Shown: positions 46,444 through 54,444, counted from the stretch's first letter. The stretch: 64,000 bases of DNA from Lacticaseibacillus jixianensis (GCF_003946485.1 NZ_RHOJ01000003.1:1-64000), one strand, 5' to 3'. The notes: generated by a model not told the origin, from the letters alone. Made by a program: numbers and translations.

Positions 46444-46629
46444 ATGATGGTAGTCGTAAGCATGTTGCCAGCGGCGGGGGTGTGGTTAGTGAGCCTCTGG
46501 GCCATGTCAGGCCGCGCCGAGCGGCTGATCGCAAGCCACGAGGTCAAGCCCAGGATGGCTGGGGAGCCGCCGCTCAATCCCATCGCCGAGGCCGAGAAGA
46601 TTGCCCCAACTGGGCCGGAAAAATGTTAG
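46444..46629 (+). CDS. Possible small membrane protein
   Basis: A 61-residue ORF with one membrane helix (about residues 3-22) and a hydrophilic tail ending PTGPEKC. A weak Shine-Dalgarno (gcgggtga) lies five bases before ATG 46444. No family is recognised. It lies in a 380-base gap between the exporter terminator and the next gene, where nothing else is visible. It could be spurious. Confidence 0.35.
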   Translation: MMVVVSMLPAAGVWLVSLWAMSGRAERLIASHEVKPRMAGEPPLNPIAEAEKIAPTGPEKC

Positions 46630-46664
46630 GATAAGTTCAATTCGATTGTGAAGGGGACTTATGC

Positions 46665-47207
46665 ATGGCAAAAATCCGGGTGAGGCCGGCGACGGCGACC
46701 GATCTAGCGAAAATCATGGGGATCATTGGGGCGGCCAAGGCAAGGCTCAAGCGCCAAGGCATTCCGCAGTGGCAAGCGGCGTACCCGGCCCGCGGTGATA
46801 TCAGCGCCGATCTCGCCGCGGGCACTGGGCGCGTCCTGCTGGTTGGCGATCAGGTGGCAGCTTACGCCAGCTTGGAAGATGCGCCGGAGCCCGTGTACGA
46901 CCAGCTGAGCGGCGGCCACTGGCAAGACTCAGGCCCCTACAGCACGATCCACCGGGTGGCGATGGGCGCGACCTTTCAAGGCCAGCACCTCAGCCTACCG
47001 TTCATGCGCGGTTTGATTGCCGAGGCGGCGAGGGCGCACCCTGCCGTGCGGGTCGACACCCAGACGGAGAATCTCGTCATGCAGCATATTTTGACCCAGC
47101 TGGGATTTGGGCGGCGCGGCCTGGTGCGCTGGACGTTCGAGGTGCCAGTAGTTGAATGCTGGGCGTACGAGCTAAACCTCCCGGCGGGCGGTGAAGCCAG
47201 GCAATGA
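46665..47207 (+). CDS. GNAT-family acetyltransferase
   Basis: The 180-residue protein begins with the family's first strand (IRVRPATATDLAKIM). An acetyl-CoA-binding segment lies in the region FQGQHLSLPFMRGL and the C-terminal FGRRGLVRW closes the fold. It resembles Gram-positive acetyltransferases of unknown target. The start follows AAGGGGA. The gene stands alone ahead of the T-box leader. Confidence 0.75.
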   Translation: MAKIRVRPATATDLAKIMGIIGAAKARLKRQGIPQWQAAYPARGDISADLAAGTGRVLLVGDQVAAYASLEDAPEPVYDQLSGGHWQDSGPYSTIHRVAMGATFQGQHLSLPFMRGLIAEAARAHPAVRVDTQTENLVMQHILTQLGFGRRGLVRWTFEVPVVECWAYELNLPAGGEARQ

Positions 47208-47212
47208 GGCGA

Positions 47213-47241
47213 TTGACTTTCGGTGAGCCCCCGGCTATAAT
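47213..47241 (+). promoter_or_regulatory. proBA promoter
   Basis: TTGACT at 47213-47218 and TATAAT at 47236-47241 are separated by 17 bases. It drives the T-box leader. Confidence 0.85.
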
Positions 47242-47247
47242 GACGCC

Positions 47248-47432
47248 ATACCTGCGATGCAAGTAGCGGCGCACAGGAAGTTGGCCCTTGACTGAAAGGC
47301 TGACCAAGCCCGCGAAGCCGACTCGCAGCCGGTGATTTTTAAATCTAAACTAGTCAAAGTGTGAAGCGCTGCTTCGAACGAGGATGGTACCGCCCAGAGA
47401 TGGGTGCCTCGGCGAAGTGGCGCTTTTTGGTT
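47248..47432 (+). promoter_or_regulatory. T-box riboswitch ahead of proBA
   Basis: The leader contains the T-box sequence tggtaccgcc at 47386-47395 inside an antiterminator (cgagg with cctcg). It ends in a terminator hairpin (gtgcc with ggcgc, then TTTTT at 47424). A hairpin gaagc-gct-gcttc precedes the T-box, as stem III does in the class. T-boxes sense uncharged tRNA; proBA in Bacillus is controlled through tRNA-Pro, so proline starvation is the expected signal. I could not place the specifier codon with certainty. Confidence 0.85.
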
Positions 47433-47445
47433 CAGGAGGGGAAAC

Positions 47446-48255
47446 ATGCGCAACGCGCTAACGAATTGCCGCCGGGTGGTGGTCAAAATTGGCACCAGTA
47501 GTCTTATTCACGAGAGCGGGCGGGTCAACCTGCAGGCCATCGACCGGCTGGCCTACGCATTAGCCGCAATGAGTAACGCGGGCAGCGAGGTCGTGTTGGT
47601 GACCTCAGGGGCGATCGGGGTGGGTCTGGCTGCCCAGCACCTGACGAGCCGGCCGGCCGCGATCGCCGAGCAGCAGGCGCTGGCAGCGATCGGCCAAAGT
47701 AGTCTGATGCGGCTTTACGGGGAACGGTTTACCGATTACGGGGCGAGCATCGCCCAGCTGCTGCTCACGCATGACGTCTTTGATTACCCTGCGTCGCGGC
47801 GGCACGTGCTCGACACGATCGATGCGCTGCTGGCCCGCCGCGTGATCCCAATTATCAATGAGAACGACTCGGTGGCCACCGATGAGCTGGACCACAAGAC
47901 GACCTTTGGCGACAACGACCAGCTTTCTGCATTGGTCGCCACCTCGATCGAAGCAGACCTGCTCATCGTGCTTTCCGATATTGAGGGGCTGTTTGATCGC
48001 AACCCCAAGCAGCACCCAAACGCCGCGCTGATCCCCACGGTCGCGGCCCCTGCAGAACTCGCGCAGGCGCGGGCGACCGGTGCGGGGTCTCGCTTCGGCA
48101 CTGGCGGAATGGTGACCAAGCTTAAAGCCGCGAGCGCGATGATGGCCGCGGGCAAGCAGATGGTGCTGTGTTCTGGTGCGGACCCGCGGATCGTTTTGAA
48201 GGTGGTGGCCGGCGCTGATGTCGGCACGTGGTTTGGCAAGGAGGAAGCGCAATGA
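47446..48255 (+). CDS. proB: Glutamate 5-kinase
   Basis: ProB phosphorylates glutamate, the first step of proline synthesis. The 269-residue product holds only the amino-acid-kinase domain and lacks the C-terminal PUA domain of E. coli, as in other lactic acid bacteria. Signature segments are VVKIGTSSLI at the start and the IINENDSV substrate motif. ATG 47446 behind AGGAGGGG. It overlaps proA by four bases (atga). Confidence 0.95.
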   Translation: MRNALTNCRRVVVKIGTSSLIHESGRVNLQAIDRLAYALAAMSNAGSEVVLVTSGAIGVGLAAQHLTSRPAAIAEQQALAAIGQSSLMRLYGERFTDYGASIAQLLLTHDVFDYPASRRHVLDTIDALLARRVIPIINENDSVATDELDHKTTFGDNDQLSALVATSIEADLLIVLSDIEGLFDRNPKQHPNAALIPTVAAPAELAQARATGAGSRFGTGGMVTKLKAASAMMAAGKQMVLCSGADPRIVLKVVAGADVGTWFGKEEAQ

Positions 48256-49493
48256 CAGACTTGATCGCAATGGGGCAAGCGGCGCAGGCAGCGGCGCGCA
48301 CGCTGGCGCAGTTGACCACGAAGCAGAAAAACGCTGCCCTGCAGCAGATGGCTTCGGCCTTGGAGGCGGCCACGCCAGCCCTTTTGGCCGCCAACGCCGA
48401 AGACATGGCGAACGCGGCGCAGCTGCCGACTAAGTTCACGGATCGCCTGCGTCTTTCAGCGGCGCGCATTGCTGACATGGCAGCTGGGCTGCGGGCGGTG
48501 GCGGCACTGCCTGATCCGACCGCGACCGCCGATCGGGGATGGCGCAATGAGGCGGGGCTGTTCATCGTCCAGCAGCGCGTGCCCTTAGGCGTCGTCGGCA
48601 TGATCTACGAGGCGCGGCCCAATGTCACCGTGGACGCCGCCGGGTTAACACTGAAAAGTGGCAACGCCGTGATCCTGCGCGGGGGCAAGGAGGCCCGAGC
48701 TTCCAACGTGGCCCTGGCGGCCGTGCTGCGGGAAGCGCTGGCTGCGGCTGGCTTGCCACAGGATGCCGTGCAGCTGATCGCTGATCCCAGCCGAGCGCTG
48801 GCTAACCAGATGATGCGCCTGACCGACTACATCGACGTGTTGATCCCCCGCGGCGGGGCCGGCCTGATCCAAACGGTGGTGAGAACCGCGACGGTGCCGG
48901 TCATCGAAACCGGCGCGGGCAACTGCCATGTCTACGTGGACCAGGCGGCGGACCTGCAGATGGCCATTGACATTGTCGTCAATGCCAAGGTCCAGCGGCC
49001 AAGCGTTTGCAATGCAGCGGAGAAGCTTTTGATCCATCAAGCGGTGGCGGCTGCGTACCTGCCGGCGCTGGCCGCGGCCCTGACCGCACACGGTGTGGCC
49101 CTGCGCGGCGATGAGGCGGCCCGGGCGATCGTGCCGAGCATGGCGGCCGCCACCTCCGCAGATTGGGATACCGAGTACAACGACCTGGTCATGGCCGTCA
49201 AGCTCGTGGCGTCGGAAGCGGCTGCCATCGCCCACATCAACGCCCACAACACCAAGCATTCTGAGACCATCGTGACAGGTGACTACGCCGCCGGGGAGCA
49301 GTTCTTAACCGCAGTCGACGCCGCGTGCGTCTATGTCAATGCGTCCACGCGGTTCACCGATGGGCAGGCGTTTGGCTTTGGTGCTGAGATCGGGATCAGT
49401 ACCCAGAAGCTGCACGCGCGCGGGCCCATGGGCCTTTCCGCCCTGACGACGATCAAGTACCAGATCCGCGGCAACGGGCAGGTCCGCCAATGA
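48252..49493 (+). CDS. proA: Glutamate-5-semialdehyde dehydrogenase
   Basis: ProA reduces glutamyl phosphate to the semialdehyde with NADPH. The 413-residue aldehyde-dehydrogenase-family protein has its catalytic Cys253 in RPSVCNAAEKL. ATG 48252 lies behind AAGGAGG and overlaps the proB stop. proC is not in the window. Confidence 0.96.
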   Translation: MTDLIAMGQAAQAAARTLAQLTTKQKNAALQQMASALEAATPALLAANAEDMANAAQLPTKFTDRLRLSAARIADMAAGLRAVAALPDPTATADRGWRNEAGLFIVQQRVPLGVVGMIYEARPNVTVDAAGLTLKSGNAVILRGGKEARASNVALAAVLREALAAAGLPQDAVQLIADPSRALANQMMRLTDYIDVLIPRGGAGLIQTVVRTATVPVIETGAGNCHVYVDQAADLQMAIDIVVNAKVQRPSVCNAAEKLLIHQAVAAAYLPALAAALTAHGVALRGDEAARAIVPSMAAATSADWDTEYNDLVMAVKLVASEAAAIAHINAHNTKHSETIVTGDYAAGEQFLTAVDAACVYVNASTRFTDGQAFGFGAEIGISTQKLHARGPMGLSALTTIKYQIRGNGQVRQ

Positions 49494-49497
49494 TTCA

Positions 49498-49552
49498 AAA
49501 AGGCGTCACGCCTCGGTAGTTAGCAGTTACCGGGGCCTGGCGCTTTTTGGTG
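49498..49552 (+). terminator. Bidirectional terminator between proA and the MutS-like gene
   Basis: The gap is one large imperfect hairpin with aaaaa at one foot and ttttt at the other. It can therefore act in both directions for the two convergent genes. Confidence 0.8.
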
Positions 49553-49553
49553 G

Positions 49554-51203
49554 TCAGACGTGAGGCCACTGCCGCAAGCCTTCAAAGTCGCGCGCTAGGG
49601 CCTGGGCCTGCGCCGTGATGCTGCGCGGGTACTGCATCGCTTTGAGCAGGGCAATCGCGTTGTGGGAGGTCGCTGGCCCCTGCCGCAGCAGGTAGTCGAA
49701 ATGGACACCGGCGGCATCGACGGTTTCTTGAAAGTGCCAGTTGATGACTTGGCCCGCAAGCATTGCGGTCAGCTCACTGTCGTGGGTGGCGACCATTGTC
49801 AAGGCGTTGGTTTCGGTCAGCCAGTGGACCACGGCGGCCGAGGCGGCGATCCGCTCGACGGTGTTCGTCCCTTTGAGGATCTCGTCAATGAAACCGTAGA
49901 CGCGCTGGCCCTGGGCCACGAGGTCAAGGAGCCGCTTGATCGCCTTGATCTCGGCGATAAAGTAGGAGTCTCCGGCGGCGATGTCGTCTTGGATCGCCAT
50001 TGCCGTGACGACGTGCCCCGGCTGGTAGGCGAAGCGCGTGGCAGTTGCCGTGGCCACGGTTTGTGCCAGCAGCAGATTGATGGCCACGCTTTTGACGTAA
50101 GTCGATTTACCCGACGCGTTGGAGCCGGTGATCAAGGCGGTTTGCGGCCAGTCCAAATCGTTTGGCACCGGGTGTTTCAGCAGGGGATGGATCAAGCCCG
50201 CAGCGTGGACCCCGGCTTTGGCAACCGTTGGTGAGCAAGTGGTGGGCACCGCCAGGCGGAAGTTGGCGATGGCAATGGCCACCTCCAAGTCGCCCATCAC
50301 CGTCCACAGCGCGATGGCTGCCTGCTTGTGCAGGCGTAACCGGCGCAGCACGTCATTGTAAGCGATGAAGGGCAGCATGAACATGAAGCTGATGTAGTCG
50401 GCGATCACATCGCCGGTGGAGCCGCTTTTGGCGCGGAAGGTGAAGGCGCGGCGGCCAATGCCGGCTAGCGGGGCGTAGGCCTGCTTCAGGGCAGCCTGGC
50501 GCGGGGTGGCGATTTTGACTAGGCTCCGGGCAGTGGTAATGGTCTGCACCAGGTAGCGCATGGCGTTAAGCTCAAGCGTCAGGGCTTCTTTTTTGACCTC
50601 GTAGTAGATGACATTGAACAGCAGGCTGCCGATGGCCAGTAGCACCCCGGCCAGCGGCGCAATTAGGGCCAAGAGTACGCCCGCCAGCGGCAGGAGGCCG
50701 AACACGCGGTACTGCCAAGCGTTCGGCAGCGCCCCCTTTGTCGTAGTCAGCAGGTAATGCTGCGACTGGTTGTGATCGACCTTACCCAAGTGCGCAAAGG
50801 CGGTGCGCACCTGCATGCGGGCCACCTGGTTGGCGGTGAAAAAGGCGATCAGGTCCTCGTCGACGTTGGGCTGACCCAGGTCGAAGCTGCGCATTTTGGC
50901 ATACAGCGCTTCTGCCCCGACGCTGGACTCGGTCTGATTGAGCAGCCGAAACACCTGCATCATGTCCAGGTCGTGCCAGGTGAGATCGTCCACCGTGCTG
51001 GTCGTGGGCCGCAGCTGCGCCGAAGCGCGGAACGCCTCCTTGAGGCTGCTCTCAGCGTCGCGGCTGGTCGGCTCCGGCAGCCGCCCCCAAGACGTCAGTA
51101 GTCGATTACGCAAGCTGACGCGGGCCTTGACGGTCGAAATGATTACCACGGCGGCAAGGATGCCACCAAAAGCGAGCAGCCAGAGCCAGTTATCTTGAGT
51201 CAT
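49554..51203 (-). CDS. Membrane-anchored MutS-like ATPase
   Basis: The 549-residue protein has a MutS-type ATPase at its end: Walker A TGSNASGKST at 359-368, Walker B FIDE at 438-441 and the following GTN. Unlike MutS it starts with a membrane helix (about 7-24) and has a further hydrophobic pair at about 169-200. The mismatch-recognition domain is absent. The core between 200 and 350 matches the lever/clamp region only loosely. Such proteins are widespread in Firmicutes but their role is unknown; a mismatch repair role is unlikely. ATG 51203 follows AGGAGG. Confidence 0.8.
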   Translation of the reverse strand: MTQDNWLWLLAFGGILAAVVIISTVKARVSLRNRLLTSWGRLPEPTSRDAESSLKEAFRASAQLRPTTSTVDDLTWHDLDMMQVFRLLNQTESSVGAEALYAKMRSFDLGQPNVDEDLIAFFTANQVARMQVRTAFAHLGKVDHNQSQHYLLTTTKGALPNAWQYRVFGLLPLAGVLLALIAPLAGVLLAIGSLLFNVIYYEVKKEALTLELNAMRYLVQTITTARSLVKIATPRQAALKQAYAPLAGIGRRAFTFRAKSGSTGDVIADYISFMFMLPFIAYNDVLRRLRLHKQAAIALWTVMGDLEVAIAIANFRLAVPTTCSPTVAKAGVHAAGLIHPLLKHPVPNDLDWPQTALITGSNASGKSTYVKSVAINLLLAQTVATATATRFAYQPGHVVTAMAIQDDIAAGDSYFIAEIKAIKRLLDLVAQGQRVYGFIDEILKGTNTVERIAASAAVVHWLTETNALTMVATHDSELTAMLAGQVINWHFQETVDAAGVHFDYLLRQGPATSHNAIALLKAMQYPRSITAQAQALARDFEGLRQWPHV

Positions 51204-51234
51204 GTCGGGCCTCCTAAAATGCTATGGCCTCAGT

Positions 51235-51495
51235 ATGCCGCCAAGTGGAATCGGTTGCAAGAACGTACTTGAAGGGCCAGGGGCGGACGCCGCCGATGCC
51301 GTGAGCGGCGCGCCTGTCCGTCGGGCGCACTCAAAGTCGCACCCGGGGCCAGTCCAGGCCAAGCCGGCAACGCCCAGTCCAGCGCTTCCGCAGGCGCTAA
51401 GGGCCAAGCTGACCGCCAACGGCCGCTATCAGGATTTCTCCGCAATCAAAACCATTACGGCAAGCGGCCAGCGGATCGTTTACGGGCAGAAATGA
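51235..51495 (+). pseudogene. Possible remnant or small hypothetical gene
   Basis: An open frame ends at 51495 directly before a strong terminator. Its last 30 residues (ANGRYQDFSAIKTIT..GQRIVYGQK) look like a real protein end, while the upstream part is Pro/Ala-rich and has no convincing start or Shine-Dalgarno. I read it as the tail of a decayed gene; a short real gene is the alternative. Confidence 0.3.
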
Positions 51496-51500
51496 GTGCA

Positions 51501-51543
51501 GGACTACCCCGGCAGGCACCCGCCGCGGGTAGTCTTTTTGGTA
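51501..51543 (+). terminator. Strong terminator
   Basis: gactaccc pairs with gggtagtc around a GC-rich loop, followed by TTTTT. It ends whatever is transcribed across 51235-51495. Confidence 0.85.
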
Positions 51544-51601
51544 CTTGGAGCGGCCAAGTGAACCATAACGACTTTTACCACAAAATAATATTACGTTTAT
51601 G

Positions 51602-51631
51602 TTGACGATAAGTTTTTAAATAGTATATACT
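51602..51631 (+). promoter_or_regulatory. Promoter of the first DUF2187-like gene
   Basis: TTGACG at 51602-51607 and TATACT at 51626-51631 are separated by 18 bases. It lies in the most AT-rich patch of the accessory half. Confidence 0.7.
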
Positions 51632-51663
51632 CGCCTTAACAAAGAGAAATGGAGGCGGTTACA

Positions 51664-51912
51664 TTGAAAACAACCGTGTCAAAAGGGGCAGTGGTGCGCT
51701 GTCAGCCAAATGGTAATATGGAACATGAATTTATTGGGACGGTCGTCAAGCGCTATGAGAACGCTGCTTTGGTCACAATCGATGAGTTCAGCCCAAAGGA
51801 CCGGATGAACGCACGCGATCTGCTTTTTCAAACCGTGATCGCCCTGAAACGCATGACGATCCTGAAGGCGGGTGAACCAGAGCGCGCACCCGAGGAAGAG
51901 GCAGTCAGCTGA
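51664..51912 (+). CDS. DUF2187-like small protein, paralogue 1
   Basis: An 82-residue protein with the KOW-like DUF2187 core GTVVKRYENAALVTIDEF and the following FQTVIALKRMTILK. TTG 51664 is used because GGAGG at 51652 lies seven bases before it; the ATG at 51649 overlaps that site. It is clearly related to the next gene. The family has no known function; Bacillus YkvS is a member. Confidence 0.65.
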   Translation: MKTTVSKGAVVRCQPNGNMEHEFIGTVVKRYENAALVTIDEFSPKDRMNARDLLFQTVIALKRMTILKAGEPERAPEEEAVS

Positions 51913-51929
51913 TCCCCGTGCTTGGGCCA

Positions 51930-51940
51930 ACTATGCTATA
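51930..51940 (+). promoter_or_regulatory. Extended -10 promoter of the second DUF2187-like gene
   Basis: TGC-TATAAT lies about 50 bases before the TTG start. Just behind it the nine-base repeat taacgttgc occurs twice in tandem (about 51945-51963). Confidence 0.55.
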
Positions 51941-51984
51941 ATAAGTAACGTTGCTAACGTTGCACGGCAGAAGGGGGAACTTTT

Positions 51985-52257
51985 TTGGCCCAAGTCATCA
52001 CAGTCGGCGAAACGGTCGACGTTAAAAAGAGTAAGCAGGTGCCATTAAGTTTCACGGGCACCGTGGAAAAGTTATATGCCAATTCGGCGTTGCTGACGAT
52101 CGATTCGTTCAGCAAGGCGGACAAAGAAGTGGTTGACGATCTGAAACAGCGCACCATCGTCAACTATAAAGACATCAAAAAAGACGGCCAGGCCGTTGAG
52201 CCGCCAGCTCCTGAAGAGCTGGACAGCAAGCCGAACCGCTCGGCGAAGAAAAAGTAG
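51985..52257 (+). CDS. DUF2187-like small protein, paralogue 2
   Basis: The 90-residue product shares the core GTVEKLYANSALLTIDSF and the RTIVNYKDIKK segment with its neighbour. The overall pattern G-x-V-E-K-x-Y-x-N-S and the I-V-N-Y/H-K motif match DUF2187. TTG 51985 lies behind AGGGGGA. The C-terminus is charged and disordered. Function unknown. Confidence 0.7.
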   Translation: MAQVITVGETVDVKKSKQVPLSFTGTVEKLYANSALLTIDSFSKADKEVVDDLKQRTIVNYKDIKKDGQAVEPPAPEELDSKPNRSAKKK

Positions 52258-52351
52258 GCTGAGGCCTATTTTTTTTGCTACGCGCGCGGAAGTGGCAGGG
52301 GCGGACCCTGGCCCGTTTCGCGAGTCGTCTGATTGGCCGTGTGCAACCCAA

Positions 52352-52377
52352 TCTTGGTATGCTTAAAGTAACCAAGA
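52352..52377 (+). promoter_or_regulatory. Inverted repeat ahead of the CsbD-like gene
   Basis: tcttggt and accaaga form a seven-base inverted repeat separated by 12 bases that contain TATGCT and TAAAGT, possible -10 boxes. It may be an operator over the promoter. Confidence 0.45.
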
Positions 52378-52391
52378 GAAGGAGGGATTCT

Positions 52392-52628
52392 ATGACTGAT
52401 TTTGACGCAATGAAGGACAAGGTCGTTGGTAAGGTCAAGGAAACTGCCGGCAAGGTCACCGATAACGAGAAACTTGAGGCGAAGGGCAAGGCGCAGAGCC
52501 TTAAAGGCGAGGCCAAAGAAAAGTTCGATGACGCCAAGCACAAGGCCGAAAAGAAAACTGACGACTTCACCGAAGGGGTGGCGGACAAGTTCAACGATGC
52601 GGTGGATGACCACCGCGACCACCACTAG
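52392..52628 (+). CDS. CsbD-family stress protein
   Basis: The 78-residue, highly charged protein matches the CsbD family (MKDKVVGKVKETAGKVTDNEKLEAKGKAQ split over residues 7-35), small helical proteins induced by stress. No sigma-B gene is expected in lactobacilli, so control differs from Bacillus. ATG 52392 lies behind AAGGAGG. The tail is rich in Asp and His. Molecular role unknown. Confidence 0.85.
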   Translation: MTDFDAMKDKVVGKVKETAGKVTDNEKLEAKGKAQSLKGEAKEKFDDAKHKAEKKTDDFTEGVADKFNDAVDDHRDHH

Positions 52629-52636
52629 CACGAGCT

Positions 52637-52659
52637 AGCCGGGCACTGCCCGGCTTTTT
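52637..52659 (+). terminator. Terminator of the CsbD-like gene
   Basis: agccgggc pairs with gcccggct around act, followed by five T. Confidence 0.9.
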
Positions 52660-52679
52660 GAATGGGGTGAAAAGTGCCG

Positions 52680-53483
52680 TTAGATTTGCGCCACGCCCTT
52701 GCGCGAAAGGTGGAAGGGCGCCACACTGCCGGCGGTGAGCTGCCGTTTCAGCTTGGGGAAGAAGTCGGTGACGCGAGTTTCGGCGAGGCAGACTAACGCT
52801 GGTCCGTTTGCCGACACGAAGGTCGTGAAGCCGCCGGCCGCCCGGACTGCGCGCGAGACCATTTCCGCGTGGGGAAAATAATCCGCGGTCACTTGCTCTT
52901 TGAGCGGAAAGTGGGTGGCTAGCCAGGCGCCATCCGCACTCATCATGGCGTTCATCACGGCCTGGGCGGAGCTGCTGCTTTTAACCGGCTCTGGCGGCAC
53001 TGGGGTCTCGACGACCTTGTCTGGAAGGTAAATGGCCCCTTGAACGCGCTCGGTGCCAAAATTCAACACGTTTTTCGGCCCGTTGTAGACCAGGCAGCCG
53101 CCGTAAAGGGTGGCTTCGATGGCCGCGCGGTTGGGCTCAAAAAAGTTGGCGACCGCCAGCTTCTTGCTCAGCGGCACCGGCTCGTCGCCCAGCGCCGCCG
53201 CCAGTTCGATGCCCAGCATCGTCGCCGCCAGCGAGGCGCCAAGGCCCATCCCGGTGCGAACCGTCGTGGTCAGCGTGAGCTCGTGCGGCACCAGCAGGGG
53301 ATCGACGGTTTCGGCGACGCTGACGATCAGGTTGGTCTGATCGGTGGGCAGCGTCGGATCGTTGCTGGTGACCTGCCATTCAAAGCTTTCTTGGCCAATT
53401 TCGAGCGCGACGCCGCGGTCGATGGCCAACGCCAAGTCAGGCTGAATACGCGAGGTGATCGTCCCCGGGACCCAAATTGCCAT
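52680..53483 (-). CDS. GHMP-family kinase, divergent homoserine-kinase-like
   Basis: The 267-residue protein has the GHMP ATP-binding loop as GMGLGASLA (78-86) and shares with homoserine kinase ThrB the PTDQTNLIV segment (46-54) and the EPNRAAIEATLYGG segment. The N-terminal motif that ThrB normally carries, A-N-L-G-P-G-F-D, is replaced by ITSRIQPDLAL. No other threonine-pathway gene is nearby. The substrate is therefore open: homoserine or another small alcohol. Start ATG 53483 follows AGGGGA. It is divergent from the phosphoglycerate mutase gene. Confidence 0.65.
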   Translation of the reverse strand: MAIWVPGTITSRIQPDLALAIDRGVALEIGQESFEWQVTSNDPTLPTDQTNLIVSVAETVDPLLVPHELTLTTTVRTGMGLGASLAATMLGIELAAALGDEPVPLSKKLAVANFFEPNRAAIEATLYGGCLVYNGPKNVLNFGTERVQGAIYLPDKVVETPVPPEPVKSSSSAQAVMNAMMSADGAWLATHFPLKEQVTADYFPHAEMVSRAVRAAGGFTTFVSANGPALVCLAETRVTDFFPKLKRQLTAGSVAPFHLSRKGVAQI

Positions 53484-53498
53484 ACTATCCCCTCCGAT

Positions 53499-53575
53499 AA
53501 TTAGATACAAATAAGTATATCTAATTGGATTCTCATATACCAGCGTTTTGAGTGATTTTCTCAAAATGGTATACT
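53499..53575. promoter_or_regulatory. Divergent promoter region with two inverted repeats
   Basis: aattagata (53499-53507) and tatctaatt (53518-53526) form a perfect nine-base inverted repeat next to the kinase gene. ttttgag (53546-53552) and ctcaaaa (53560-53566) form a second one just ahead of TGG-TATACT (53567-53575), an extended -10 for the mutase gene. Both repeats could be operators. Confidence 0.55.
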
Positions 53576-53595
53576 CAAAAAATATGGAGGCGGCC

Positions 53596-54273
53596 ATGGT
53601 TAAATTAGTCTTACTGCGGCACGGTGAAAGTGTTGCAAACTTCTCGAATACCTACACGGGGTGGTCTGATGTGCCACTGACCGCCCGCGGCGTCGCGCAG
53701 GCGCAGGCGGCGGGCGCGGCACTGGCGGCGCTGGGGCTGCCGTTTGGCCACGTGCACACCTCGGTGCTGAAACGGGCCATTCAGACTGCCTACCTGGTGC
53801 AGGAAGCAATTGGCCAGTCGTGGGTGCCGATCACCAAGTCTTGGCGCCTCAACGAACGGCATTACGGGGCGCTGCGCGGACTCAACAAGGATAAGACGCG
53901 CGAGCTATTTGGCCAGGCGCAAGTGGCGCAGTGGCGGCGCGGCTTTACGGACCGCCCGCCCCTGTTAGCCCAGGCGCGCCGCAGTCGGGCGTATCAGCGC
54001 TATCCGGCGGCGATCATCCCCCGCGGCGAAAGCCTCAAGGACGCGGAGGCCCGCCTGATCCCATACTGGGCGGATGAAATCGCGCCGCGGCTGGTGGCCG
54101 GCGATAACCAGTTGATCGTGGCTCACGGCTCATCGCTCCGGGCCCTGACCAAGTATCTCGAACGCATCTCGGACGCCGGGATCAACCAGGTCGAGGTCGC
54201 CAATGCCCAGCCCATTGTGTACACATTGGATCGACACCTGGCAATCTTGGATAAAACGCTTCTTCCCGTCTAA
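53596..54273 (+). CDS. 2,3-bisphosphoglycerate-dependent phosphoglycerate mutase homologue
   Basis: The 225-residue protein has the phosphohistidine motif LLRHGES (His9), [14 protein letters not shown] near residue 90 and the second histidine in AHGSSLRAL. The family norm is HGNSLRAL and a longer proline-rich loop after WRR; both are changed here and the C-terminal G-x-P-L-V-Y-E-L-D has become AQPIVYTLD. It is therefore probably a paralogue and not the main glycolytic enzyme. ATG 53596 behind GGAGG. Confidence 0.8.
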   Translation: MVKLVLLRHGESVANFSNTYTGWSDVPLTARGVAQAQAAGAALAALGLPFGHVHTSVLKRAIQTAYLVQEAIGQSWVPITKSWRLNERHYGALRGLNKDKTRELFGQAQVAQWRRGFTDRPPLLAQARRSRAYQRYPAAIIPRGESLKDAEARLIPYWADEIAPRLVAGDNQLIVAHGSSLRALTKYLERISDAGINQVEVANAQPIVYTLDRHLAILDKTLLPV

Positions 54274-54289
54274 ACAACGGTATAAAAAA

Positions 54290-54427
54290 CAGGCTGAGAA
54301 ATAATTACCCTAGTCGCGTTCCAGCAACGCCCAGACACGCAAACGCCCCGGCACCGCGATTCGAAGTGCGAATCGTGATGCCGGGACGCCTGCGTTTTGG
54401 GCTAAAACCGCTTTGTGTCCCAGCCTG
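54290..54427 (-). repeat. Long palindromic intergenic element, copy B
   Basis: Reverse complement of copy A at 42528-42658 over about 125 bases with few differences. Here it also has matching ends, caggctgag (54290-54298) and cccagcctg (54419-54427), with A/T runs outside them on both sides. It can thus act as a bidirectional terminator. It fills the gap between the convergent mutase and pepC genes. Confidence 0.85.
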
Positions 54428-54444
54428 TTTTTGAATGGCTCACC

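Noticed and set aside
51222-51419. Reverse-strand ORF resembling a lipoprotein start
   Set aside because: No ribosome site and only a short chance hydrophobic stretch. It overlaps the orphan forward frame in a GC-rich gap.
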